Assembly (NCBI GenBank): GCA_037447655.1
Contig: JBBHKE010001776.1
Span: forward strand, 385,792 to 445,248
Direction of reading: 5' to 3'
Length of the DNA stretch: 59,457 nucleotides
DNA from: Zygnema cylindricum
Lineage: Eukaryota > Streptophyta > Zygnematophyceae > Zygnematales > Zygnemataceae
Every line of letters starts with the position of its first letter. Within the stretch, counting starts at the first letter, position 1. The notes under the pieces are model-generated. The model was given only the letters and a program-made list of their open reading frames with translations, ran no database searches and was not told the origin of the DNA. Below, one piece after another: positions 35,595-46,511 of this stretch. Position numbers and translations under genes: made by a program.

Positions 35595-36768
35595 TGGCCC
35601 TCAGAGTATGCAGATCCAAAAGAAGCTAATCTAGATAGTGCCGACTCCAAGTTAATATAAACCCAAGTGACTGACCCCTTGACAGTCAGAACCCCAATAT
35701 AGATTCACCCCTGTGAAATAACACTTTCTGTGTGCTCAGTTCCACCACAGAATGCAAAGTTAGAATATGAGATTTGGACACATTCACCCACTTTGACTTT
35801 CCCTTAGAAATACAGCCACCCTGGCAGACAAAAACTCTGACCGACTACACCCCTGTGTAGCCTAGACTCCCCTGAGTCCGCAGCAAAAAGAATCACTGAA
35901 AATGGTCAAGTAAATTGATAGTTATGGCTGGCCAAAGTTTGCCATTTATACAGGGTGCTCTCTGGGAGAGGCAGCTGCCTACCCAAAATTTATCTAAGTC
36001 CTATTCCCTCTCTAAAACTCTATCTACTGAAGTACGGCACCAATCAAATTACTGTATCGTACATAAAAGTACAGGTGCCGGTGTACTTTATGTACGGCCA
36101 TTGTACGACATGGCAAAAATGTCGACACGTGTCATATCCGGATTTGTTCCCGTAATCTCCGGAGTTGCCGCAATCCAATGTAGTGTTACCACGTGTCACT
36201 TAATGTGGCGGTGATCGCAAACCGCCAAAATCGTACGCCGCGATCTCGGCATCCTTCGCGGCCGTCCGATCAAATTTGGATTTCAATCGTGGCCGTCATA
36301 AATACCTGCGCGGTATTCTTTCCGGCGTCAAACAAACCGCGCGGTATTTATTTCGTAATCGTACCGTACGTCGTACTTTCCACAACTGTTTCTATGCAGT
36401 ATGCATATAGTTCTAGTTAAATGAATTTTTCTTATTGTAACTATTTAAATAAATATCATACCTCCTAATATCTAATACAATTTAGGCTATCTGGATAAGA
36501 CTACCGGCTATTGCGCGCGTGACAAGTGGCAGGTACCAGGATCAAATCCTGGACCTGGCAAAACTATCTTTTAGAGAAAACCCCCTATAAAACAACTGTC
36601 TGTCTCCCTCTAGACAGCACAGGCAGCCATGGCTAACTCCTCCTTCAGTCTTCAGTGACTGCGACAAGTGTGGGGACTTGAGGAGGAGTTAGAGGCAGGC
36701 TGTCAATATCTACTATTTTGCTTTTTATTTTGCAATCTCTAGACCTAGAAAATACTTGAATTCCAACA
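35575..36768 (-). repeat. E3 5' LTR
   Basis: 1194 bp. Inner end carries the gag ATG (plus CAT 35592-35594) and hairpin CTACAC-CCCT-GTGTAG (35845-35860); the outer part has a 12-bp stem CTAACTCCTCCT/AGGAGGAGTTAG (36633-36644, 36681-36692). Confidence 0.93.
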
Positions 36769-36773
36769 CCAAT

Positions 36774-37383
36774 GTCATTCCGCCACGTGTCATCTGATGT
36801 GGCGATGACAAAAAATGGTCGAAATCCTCTTCCGCGATCTCGACGTTAGTTCTAGCCGTCCGATTAAATTCACATTTAATCGTAGCATTAATAAATACAT
36901 GCGCGGTATTCGTTTCGCTTAAGAAATAAATGCGCGGTATTGGTTTTTTATCCGTACTGTAATCCGTACTTTTACATTACTGGATCTATGTATCCCGTAA
37001 ACAATTAGAGTTAAATAAATTATCCTACATGGTAATGTTTAATTAAATATCAAACCCTATATTACGTAACGCCAGTTAAAGACTTAACGGCTAAGGCTTC
37101 CGGCTACCGGCTGCTTGCCGTTCGGCAGTTACATGGATCAAATCCTGTGGCCGGCATATATCTTTTTAGTGAATAAACTCCTAACGGTAAATAAACTAAT
37201 ATATATTTCCCGTTAACCTCTAGATAGCCTAGGTAGCCATGGCTCTAGCTTCCTCTCCAATTTCTCAGTGACTGCGACAAGTTTGAGAGTAGGAGAGAGA
37301 AGTTAGAGGTAGACTGCCTCGGCTTCTTTCTATATTTCTATTTAGACCTAGAAAATACTTTAAATGGACCATTAATTTCTACA
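36774..37383 (-). repeat. E2 right (5') LTR, second part
   Basis: It resumes with GTCATTCCGCCACGTGTCAT, continuous with 32399 once E3 and one CCAAT are removed, and ends ATTTCTACA at 37383. Confidence 0.88.
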
Positions 37384-38032
37384 GATTACGTTACGGATAA
37401 GAAACGAGTACCGTGCATTTGATTCTTTAAACAAAAAAAATACCGCGCAAGTATTTTGACGGCTACAATTGAAGTTTGCATTCAATCGGTTAGCCGGAAA
37501 AAATGTCGAGATCCCTAAAGAGAATATCAGCGGTTTGTGGTCATCACCAAATCAAATGACACGTGGCACAATTACTTTGGATCGCGGCATCTCCGGGGAT
37601 TACGGGACCGAATCCGGATATGACATGTGTCAACATTTAGGCCATGTCGTACAATATTCGTACAAAAAGTACACCATCAACTGTAATTTTGTATACAGCA
37701 GTGTAATATGATTGGTGCCATACATCGGTAGTTAGAATTTTATAGAGAGATAAGACTTAGAAAAATTTGGTAGATAGGACCCTCTCTCTTAGAGTAATTC
37801 TGTACAAAAGGTCAATTTTGAGCCTCCGTAACTTACTGCTCAGGGGAGCAAATTGAGAGATTCTTTTTGCTATCGACTCAAGGGAGTCTTCCCTTCACGA
37901 GATGAAGGTGTTCAAAGTTTTTGTTTGCCATGGTGTTAGTTATTTTTGCTGAAACACAAAGGGGTCAGGGTTATCCTAGAGGCTTCTTGCAAGTTGTCCA
38001 TTCTGAGGACCTATGGAGGCCTCAAAGTTGCT
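37384..38032 (+). repeat. E4 5' LTR, truncated
   Basis: It starts mid-LTR at GATTACGTTACGGATAAG, matching 49253 onward in the 3' LTR, and ends TTGCT (terminal CA changed to CT) beside the primer-binding site. Confidence 0.85.
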
Positions 38033-41000
38033 AGTTATAGGCCCACCCTCTATGGTACCCATCTTTAATGGAACTGGCTTTATATACTGGGAAAGTATGA
38101 TGACAAGATCTCTATGCAAGAAAAGGTTTTTGGGGATAGTGAGTGGACGAATGGGGCGTCCATCAAGTCTTGGAATTCCTCCAGGGTTTGGACGAAGGAG
38201 ATTCATAACGAAAGCAAATTCATCTTCAACGGAGGAGACAAATGAAGGAGAGGTGGTGCACAAAGGAACAGAGAAGGAGACGACCACACCAATAACAACT
38301 GGTTTGGCATTCATGTCACCTATTCCGAGGAACGAGGAAAATGATACTGATACCTAAAACTTGAACAATATGGCGGCAAAGCACTTTATCCTCCGCCATC
38401 TTAATCAAAGGCTTGCATGTCCTCATTTGCAGGTAGAAAGGGCATCCGATCTTTGGATGGCTCTCATAGAGATATACCGAAGTGGTACAATTCAGCAACA
38501 ACAGTTGGCTGATCTGAAAGTTAAAAAGTATGTATACAAAGGGGGGAAGATGTTGGAATTTTGCAATGAGCTTGCTACATTTTTCTTGGAGCTAGAGAGT
38601 GCTGGAAAAGAATTTAGTTAAAAAGAAATGGTTAACTGTTTACTGATGATGTTACCCGATGAGTTCGAGAACATAGTCAACCGTGTGTAGGACTTGCCGG
38701 ACTGAAGGTGGATATGGAACTCAGTGGTAGGAATGATTCTCGTTCGGAAGAATACGATTGAGATCCGAAGGGGAGGAAAGAGTGGGAAAGCCTTGGCACT
38801 TGGGACCGATTCGAGGAACAAGGATTCCCGTAAACCAGTTGGAGACTATGGGGGGAGGGAGAAGAAAAATCAGACCGACGAGTTCGGACCAAGGGCTCCC
38901 AAGGGTTTATGTCATTTCTTTAAGAAATCAGGGCACTATATGGCGGAGTGCACTAAGCTAACCGAGCTTCAGTTAAAGGAAGGGCAGACTGGTGGAACCC
39001 CAAGAGGAAAGAAAAAGGCTCTTGTGACAACGGTACATGAGGTGGAATCTAAAAACAAGGACGATGAGCTCTTATTGGATGAGGAGTTAAAAGCGACAAA
39101 CGAGGTAGAAATTCCACGAAAGCATAAATGTGCTTTCGGTGGATTCAAAGGTGAAGCAGGCAAGATTGTAGATTCAGGTGCCTCCATGCACATGTGTAAC
39201 GATAAATACCTGTTCAATAAGATATGAAAGATTCCCACCGTAGAGATAGAGTACTGGGATAGAAGGATAGTCACTACTACTCTTGTAGGATTGGTGGATA
39301 TGAAAGTGTTAGTAGAAGGAAAGACATCCATAATTACATTCTCTGATATATTGTTTATTCCGCAGCTGAACAAAAACCTCATCTCAACGTCTATATTAGA
39401 TGATAAGGGTTTTGATATTAGCACTAGGAAAGGAGTATTTACTGCTAGTTTTGAGGAGGAAGTCTATTTCACTGCTGAAAAAGGTAGCCAATGGAAGTTT
39501 AGGCTGATTTTAAGCAATGAAAAGAAAAAACTTTATTATGATGGTGTTCATGATATAATGATGTGGCATTAGAGGCTTGGGCATGAGAATCTAGATAAGT
39601 TAAGAGAGAAGAAAAAGATGGGAGTGGTGGAAGGGATTTAGTTCGGTGAGAGTAAGAATCTAAGTGATTGTAGTGGATGTGCTCAAGGTAAAGCACACAT
39701 ATTACCTTTTCCCAAAACACCCACCTATAAGGGAGAAAAAATTATAGATCCAGTACACACAGATATTTGGGGACCGGCCAAAGTGCCCTCACCGGGGTGG
39801 AAGAGATTTAAAATGACTATCACTGATGATTGGTCTCGGTATTCCAAGGTGTATTTTTTGAAAATTAAGTCACAAGCTCAAGATTGTTTTAGACAATGTA
39901 AAGCATGGATTGAAAAACTCCATGAAACTCCAATCAAGAGAGTAAGGAGTGACAATGGTGGAGAGTATACTTCTTACCAGTTTGAGGATTTTCTTAGGGA
40001 AGATGGAGTCCAACACCAAAAGACACTTCCAGAAAACCGGTACAGAATGGAGAAACACAAAGGTTAAATAGAACACTAAGTGATAGTGCTAGAAGTATGT
40101 TGTCAGATAAGAAGATAGGAAAAAGGTTTCGGGCAGAAGCAATGAACTGTGCTAAATACTTCAAAAATAGAGTTCTGACTTCAGCTATAAAAGATCAAAC
40201 ACCTTATGAGAGATGGACATGCCGAAAACCATACTTATCTCACTTAAAGGTTTTCGGCAGTCAAGTATTCAGTCTAGATACAGATCGGTCTAATTAAAAG
40301 CTAGATCCAAAAGGAAAACCGGGATACTTGATAGGATATGATGAGGATGTTAAAGGATATAGAGTTTGTGATCTAAAAAGGTAAGATATAATCTTAGTAA
40401 AGCATCTAGTAGTTATGGATGAAGGAAAGTCTGTGGATCCCTTCAAGTATACAAAGTCAGTAAAAATCAGATTTGAGTCAGAAAACTCCGATGACATTGA
40501 GCTTCCTAACAATCGAAGTTTTAGACAAGATGACATTCTTGCAAGTACAAATCAGACCGAAAAGGACTCGGCTGCGGAAACTCTTGTGACAACTCTACCT
40601 GAAGCGGAAGACGTGGTGGAAATTTATTCGGAATTTATTAAGGATAGGCAAGAAGCCGAGATTGTTCGAAATAACCCACGAAAGCCATCTATTACGGCTA
40701 TAGATTTTGATGGGGGGAGGAAAAGTAGCAAAAGATTGCAAGAAAAACATGTTAATAACAAGGTAACAAAATTTTCTCATCAAGATGAACATCAGACTTA
40801 TGGAGAGGCGATGACTTGTCCAGAAAGAAACCGGTGGAAGACAGCCATCAATGAGGAGATGGCCTCAATTATGGCAGCCGATACTTGGGAGCTGGTGGAT
40901 TGTCCACCTAACCGAAAACCAATCGGTTGTAAGTGGGGTTTCAAATTAAAACTGAACCCGGATAACACCATTGAGCATTCCAAAGCCCTATTAGTGGCAA

Positions 41001-41085
41001 AAGGATTTACACAGAAAGAAGGAATCGACTACGAGGAAAATTTTGCCCCGGTCGTCAGATTTCCCTCTGTCTGCATACTTCTCAG
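38013..41085 (+). pseudogene. E4 gag-pol relic, 5' portion
   Basis: Starts at the LTR ATG (38013, MEASKLLVIGPPSMVPIFNG). Gag continues past stops; the zinc knuckle is altered (CHFFKKSGHYMAEC near 38910). Protease motif DSGASMHMC lies near 39175. Integrase zinc region and core run 39540-40300 (GCAQGKAHILPFPKT, TDDWSRYSKVYF, DNGGEYTSYQFEDF). The linker and start of RT run 40415-41085 ([38 protein letters not shown]). Several stops (near 38355, 39226, 39570, 40296, 40384) and shifts disable it. Confidence 0.85.
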
Positions 41086-41090
41086 TCTCG

Positions 41091-42139
41091 TGAAACTCTG
41101 AGACCTCCATAAGTCCTCAGAGTGGACAGCTTCCAAGAAGCCTCTAGGATAATCCTGACCCCTTTGTGTTTAAGCAAAAATAACTGCCACCCTGGCAGAC
41201 AAAAACTCTGACCAACTTCACCCCTGTGAAGACAAGACTCCCCTGAGTCGATAGCAAAAAGAATCTCTGAATTTGCTCCCCTGAGCAGTAAGTTATGGAG
41301 GGTCAAAGTTGACCTTTTGTACAGAAGCTCTCTGGGAGAGAGGGTCCTATCTTCTAATTTTTCTAAGTCCTATCTCTCTCACAGACTCTATCTACTGATG
41401 TACGGAACCAATCAGAATTGAGTTCCGTACGCAAAAGTACAGCTGCCGGTGTACTTTATGTACGGATATTGTACGACATGGCCAAAATGTCGACACATGT
41501 CAAATCCGGATTCGGTGCCATAATCTCCGGAGTTTCCACAATCCAACGGAATTTTGCCACGCGTCATCCGATGTGGCGATGGCCACAAACCGCCGAAATC
41601 TTCCTCCGCGATCTCGGCGCTAATCCCGGCCGTCCGATTAAATTCGGCTTTAATCGTAGCCGTAATAAATACATGCGCGGTATTTGTTTCATTTACGAAA
41701 CAAATGCGCGGTACTGATTTATGTTCGTACCGTAAGTCGTACATTACATATTACTGGATCTATGTATCCCGTAATTAATTCTAGTTAAATGGTTTATCGC
41801 TTGTATACATATATAAATAATTATCAAACTATATGCTAGATAACACTACCGCTAGATGAAACGGCTAAGGCTACCGGCTATTTCGTATCTGCCGGCCGGC
41901 TGGTACAAGGATCAAATCCTGCCGCCGGCACATACATTTTAATTAAATATATAAACCCTAATATAAAATTCCCGTAAACCTCAGGATAGCCAAGGTAGCC
42001 ATGGCTCTAGCTTCCTCTCCAATTTCTCAGTGACTGCGACAAGTTTGAGAGTTGGAGAGAGAAGTTAGAGATAGACTGCCTCGACTTCTATATTTCTTTT
42101 CAGACCTAGAAAATACTAATAAAACCATTAGTTTCTACA
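41091..42139 (-). repeat. E5 3' LTR
   Basis: TGAAACTCTGAG...AGTTTCTACA, 1049 bp, followed by the polypurine tract. Confidence 0.95.
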
Positions 42140-42156
42140 CTCCCCTTATTTTCTAG
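42106..42156 (-). other. Inverted repeat bracketing the E5 polypurine tract and U3 start
   Basis: CTAGAAAATA at 42106-42115 (inside the LTR) and TATTTTCTAG at 42147-42156 (inside the internal region) are perfect inverted repeats of 10 bp. The LTR end (42139) and the polypurine tract lie in the loop. E3 has the same pair at 33570-33579 and 33601-33610 although the sequence between differs. Confidence 0.7.
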
Positions 42157-45100
42157 TCAATCTTTAATTTCAGACCACACTTCTCCCTGCAAAAAATTAG
42201 CTTAGGGGAAGGCACAGGTTTGGTCATCATATCTGCTACCATCTCACTATCTGGTCTGTACTCTAAACTGATTATTTTGTTTTCTACTTTCTCTCTAACA
42301 AAGCTGAGTCTGATGTCCATGTGTTTGGCTTTAAAATGGTGTTTAGGATTGGCAGAAATAGCGATTGCTGCCTGATTATCACAAAATATTTTCTGCACAC
42401 CACTCTTAAGGTGACCAAGCTCACCAAGCAAAGACTTGACCCACATCAATTCTTTTACAGCAGAGCAAGAGGCCATATACTCAGCCTCCATGGTGGACTG
42501 AGCAATAACCTTTTGTTGTTTGCTACTCCAACAGCAAGCCCCATCACCCACATATAATACATATCCAGAAGTACATCTCCTCATCGGAGCATCACCATAA
42601 CTGGCATCACTCCAAGTAGTGATGTCAGTATTCTCCCCACCCAAATGCAACCATAGATCTCTAGTTCCTACCAAGTATCTAAGGACTCTCTTAGCTGCCT
42701 CCCAATCCTTCTTAGTGGGAGCATTTAGACTTCTACTCAGCACTCCTACAGCTGCAGCTAAATCCGGCCGGGTACAATTCATAAAATAGATTAGACTTCC
42801 CACTACTTGCCTGTAAGGAATAGTCTGCATGAACTTCTGTTCTTCAGGAGATAATTCCTCGTCTAAGACTATGACTCCTTCTTCCTCACTTCCCTCACTT
42901 CCCTTCTTCAATTCCATTGGAGTTGTGCAACTATTAGCTTTATCCATTTGAAATTTTTCAAGCATGTTTCCTATTGCTTCCTTTTGAGTCAATCTTATAA
43001 TTTTTCTTTTTCGGTCTCTCTCTACTTGAATTCCCAAAATATATTTTGCTTCCCCCATATCCTTCATTTCAAATCTCCCCTTAAGATCGGTTTTCAGTTT
43101 ATTAATTTTTTCCATTGATTTACTTAAAACAAGCAAATCATCAACATAAATTGCAATAAATATAAAACCTTCCTCATCTCCGAAAACATAGATTGAGTGA
43201 TCTGAGCTGATCCGAATATATCCTAGACCGGTAAGAAACTCATCAAGCTTCTTATTCCACTGTCGGGGCGCCTGTTTCAAACCATAAAGAGATTTAATCA
43301 GCCGGCATACCTTACTCTCCTCTCCTTCTTCCACAAACCCTTCGGGTTGTCGCATGAAGATCTCCTCTTCTTATTCTCCATGCAAAAAGGCTGTTTTGAT
43401 GTCCATCTGGTGCACTTCCATGTCTTCCGCCGCTGCTAAACTGAGAAGTATGCGGACGGAGGGAAATCTGACCACCGGGGCAAAGGTTTCCTCGTAGTCA
43501 ATTCCTTCCTTTTGTGTAAATCCCTTTGCCACTAATCTGGCCTTCTAGCGCTCGATTGTGTTATCTGGGTTCAGTTTCAGTTTGAAAACCCACTTACAAC
43601 CGATTGGTTTTCGGTTAGGTGGACAGTCCACCAGCTCCTAAGTATCGGCTGCCATGATTGAAGCCATCTCCTCATTGATGGCTGTCTTCCACCGGTTTCT
43701 TTCTGGACAAGTCATCGCCTCTCGATAAGTTTGAGGTTCATCTTGATGAGATAGTTTAGTTACCTTGTTATTAACCTGTTTTTCTTGCAGTCTTTTGCTA
43801 CTTCTCCTCCCTCCCTCAAAATCTGAGGCCGGAATAGATGGTTCTCGTGGATTCTTTCGAACAAACTCGGCTTCTCCCCTATCCCTTGATTCCGAATCAT
43901 TTTCCACCACGTCTTCCGCTTCGAGTAGAGTTGTCACTGGAGTTTCCACAGCCGAGTCCTTTTCGGTCTGATTTGTTCCTGCAAGAATGTCATCGTCTCT
44001 AAAACCTGGATAGTTAGGAAGCTCAAAGTCATCAGAATTTTCTCACTCAAATCTGATTTTTACTGACTTTGTATATTTGAAGGGATCCACAGACTTTCCT
44101 TCATCCATAACTACTAGATGCTTTACTAAGATTATATCTTCTCTTTTTAGATCATAAACTCTATATCCTTTAACATCCTCATCATATCCTAATAAGTATC
44201 CCGGTTTTCCTTTAGGATCTAGCTTCCAATTGGACCGATCAGTATCTAGACTGAATACTTGACTGCCGAAAACCTTTAAATGAGATAAGTCTGGTTTCCG
44301 GCCTGTCCATCTCTCATAAGGTGTTTGATCTTTTATAGCTGAAGTAAGAACTCTATTTTTGAGGTAATTAGCACAGTTCATTGCTTCTGCCCAAAACCTT
44401 TTTCCTATCTTCTTATCCGACAACATACTTCTAGCACTATCACTTAGTGTTCTATTTAACCTTTCAGCTACCCCATTCTGTTCAGGATTTTCTGGCACTG
44501 TCTTTTGGTGTTGAACCCCATCTTCCCTCAAAAAATCCTCAAACTGGTTAGAAGTATACTCTCCACCATTGTCACTCCTTACTCTCTTGATTGGAGTTTC
44601 ATGGAGTTTTTCGCTCCATGCTTTATATTGTCTAAAACAGTCCTCAGCTTCTGACTTGTTTTTCAAAAAATATACTCGGGAATACCGAGACCAATCATCA
44701 GTTATAGTCATCATAAATCTCTTCCCCCCCGGTGAGGGCACTCTAGCCGGTCCCCAAATATCTGTGTGTACTAGATCTAGAAGTTTGTCTCCCTTGTAGG
44801 TGGCTGTTTTTGGAAAGGGTAATCTGTGTGCTTTACCTTGAGCACACCCACTACAATCACTTATATCATCACTCTCACTGAACTGAATCCCTTCCACCAC
44901 TCCCATCTTTTTCATCTCTCTTAACTTATCTAGATTCACATGCCCAAGCCTCTTATGCCACATCATAATATCATGAACACCAGCATAATAAAGTTTCTTC
45001 GTTTCATTACTTAAGATCAGCCTAAACATCCCATGGCTACCTTTCTCAGCAATGAAATAGACATCCTCCTCAAAACTAGCAGTAAAGACTCCTTCCCTAG

Positions 45101-46511
45101 TGCTAGTGAAAAAACCCTTATCATCTAATACTGATGTAGAGATAAGGTTTTTGTTCAGCTCCCGAATAAACAATACATCGGAGAATGTTAATATGGATGT
45201 CTTTCCTTCAACTAACACTTTCAGATCTACCGATCCTACAAGAGTAGTGGTGACTATCCTCCCATCCCCGTACTCTATCTCTACGGTGGGAATCTTTCTT
45301 ATCTTAGTGAACAGGTGTCTATCCTTACACGTGTGCATTGAGGCACCTGAATCTATAATCCAGCCTGCTTCACCTTTCAATCCACCGTAAGCACATTTCT
45401 GCCTTCGTGGAATTTCAACCTCAGTTTTCGCCTCCAACTCCTCATCCAAAAGGAGCTCATCGTCCTCGTCCTCGGATTCCGCCTCAAGTACCTGTGTGAC
45501 AAGGGCCTTTTTCTTTCCTCTCGGGGTACCACCGGTCTGCCCCTCCTTTAACCGAAGCTCGGTTAGCTTGGTGCACTCTGCCATATAGTGCCCAGGTTTC
45601 TTACAAAAATGACATAAACCTTTGGGAGCCCTTGGTTCGAACTCGCCAACCTGTTTTTCCCGCTCCCTACCCCCATAGTTTCTGACTGGTTTCCGGGAAT
45701 CCTTGTTCCTCCAATCGGTCGCTGTTGCCAAGGCTTGGCCACTCTTTCCTCCCCTTCGGATCTCAATCGTATTCTCTCGAACGAGAATCATCCCTACCAC
45801 TGAGTTCCATATCCACCTTGAGTCCGGCAAGTCCTGCACACGGTTGACTATGTTCTCGAACTCATCAGGTAACTTCATTAGTAAACAGTTAACTTTTTCT
45901 TTTTCACTAAAAACTTTACCCGCACTCTCTAGCTCCATGAAGAGTGTAGCAAGCTCATTGCAAAAATCCAACATATTTCCCCCTTTGTATACATACTCCT
46001 TAACTTTATGATCAGCCAACTGTTGTTGCTAAATCGTACCACTTCGGTACATCTCTATGAGAGCCATCCAAAGATCGGATGCCCTCTCTACCTGCAAATG
46101 AGGACATGCAAGTCCTTGAGTGAGATGGCGTAGGATGAAGTGCTTTGCCGCCATATTGTTGAAGTCCCAGGTTTCAGTATCATTCTCCTCGTTCCTCGGA
46201 ATAGGTGACATGAATGCTAAACCAGTTGTTATTGGTGTGGTCGCCTCCTTCTCCTTTCCTTTGTCCACCACCTCTCCTTCCTTTGTTTCCTCCGTTGAAG
46301 GTGAATCCTCTTTCCTGGTGAATCTGCTTCCTTTAAACCCTGGAGGAATTCCAAGACTTGATGGACGCCCCAATCGTCCACTCACTATCCCCCAAAACCT
46401 TTTTTCGCATAGAGCTCCTATCATCATACTTTCCCAGTATATGAAGCCAGTTCCATTAAATATTGGCACCCTAGAGGGTGGGCCCATAACCTGAAACTCT
46501 GAGACCTCCAT
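42153..46511 (-). pseudogene. E5 gag-pol with five nonsense codons
   Basis: The polyprotein starts at the LTR ATG (46511, MEVSEFQVMGPPSRVPIFNG). Domains on the minus strand: Gag; zinc knuckle CHFCKKPGHYMAEC near 45600; protease DSGASMHTC near 45340; integrase with HKRLGHVNLDKL, CSGCAQGKAHRLPF and its D/D/E core to about 44300; RT with YVDDLLVLS near 43130; RNase H with TTWSDASYGDAPMRRC near 42600 and a final KCGLKLKID. One frame holds throughout, without indels, but is stopped at 46029-46031 (TAG), 44043-44045 (TGA), 43638-43640 (TAG, at a Trp codon of relatives), 43545-43547 (TAG) and 43371-43373 (TAA). The longest open piece is 46019-44043 (658 codons); 43355-42153 covers RT end to RNase H. 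Confidence 0.92.
46477..46491 (-). other. E5 primer-binding site (half initiator tRNA-Met)
   Basis: Minus strand GGTTATGGGCCCACC directly after the 5' LTR. It is the reverse complement of the anticodon stem-loop side of plant initiator tRNA-Met (GGUGGGCCCAUAACC, from memory of that tRNA), not of its CCA end. Identical sites occur in E1 (15734-15748), E2 (31927-31941) and E3 (35560-35574). Confidence 0.8.

Larger units (their letters stand above)
32400..36768 (-). mobile_element. E3: young 4.4 kb copia element of family F3, Gag only
   Basis: LTRs 32400-33593 and 35575-36768 are both 1194 bp and differ at only about six positions by eye. A perfect CCAAT target duplication lies at 32395-32399 and 36769-36773. 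The internal region is only 1981 bp and holds one minus-strand frame. Primer-binding site 35560-35574; polypurine tract next to 33593. It has the structure of a non-autonomous element that needs Pol from another copia element. It is one of the two youngest insertions in the window. Confidence 0.93.
26526..37383 (-). mobile_element. E2: copia element of family F1, split by E3; ends from two insertions
   Basis: Left LTR 26526-27590 (1065 bp), internal region 27591-31941 on the minus strand, right LTR 31942-32399 plus 36774-37383. E3 (32400-36768) sits in the right LTR with duplication CCAAT. Outer 5-mers differ: TACTG on the left (26521-26525) and GATTA on the right (37384-37388). The two LTRs differ by roughly a tenth of their bases by eye, much more than in E3 or E5. 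Confidence 0.85.

Noticed and set aside
46477-46491. Genomic tRNA-Met gene fragment
   Set aside because: Only 15 bases match, always at the LTR border of copia elements; a primer-binding site explains it.
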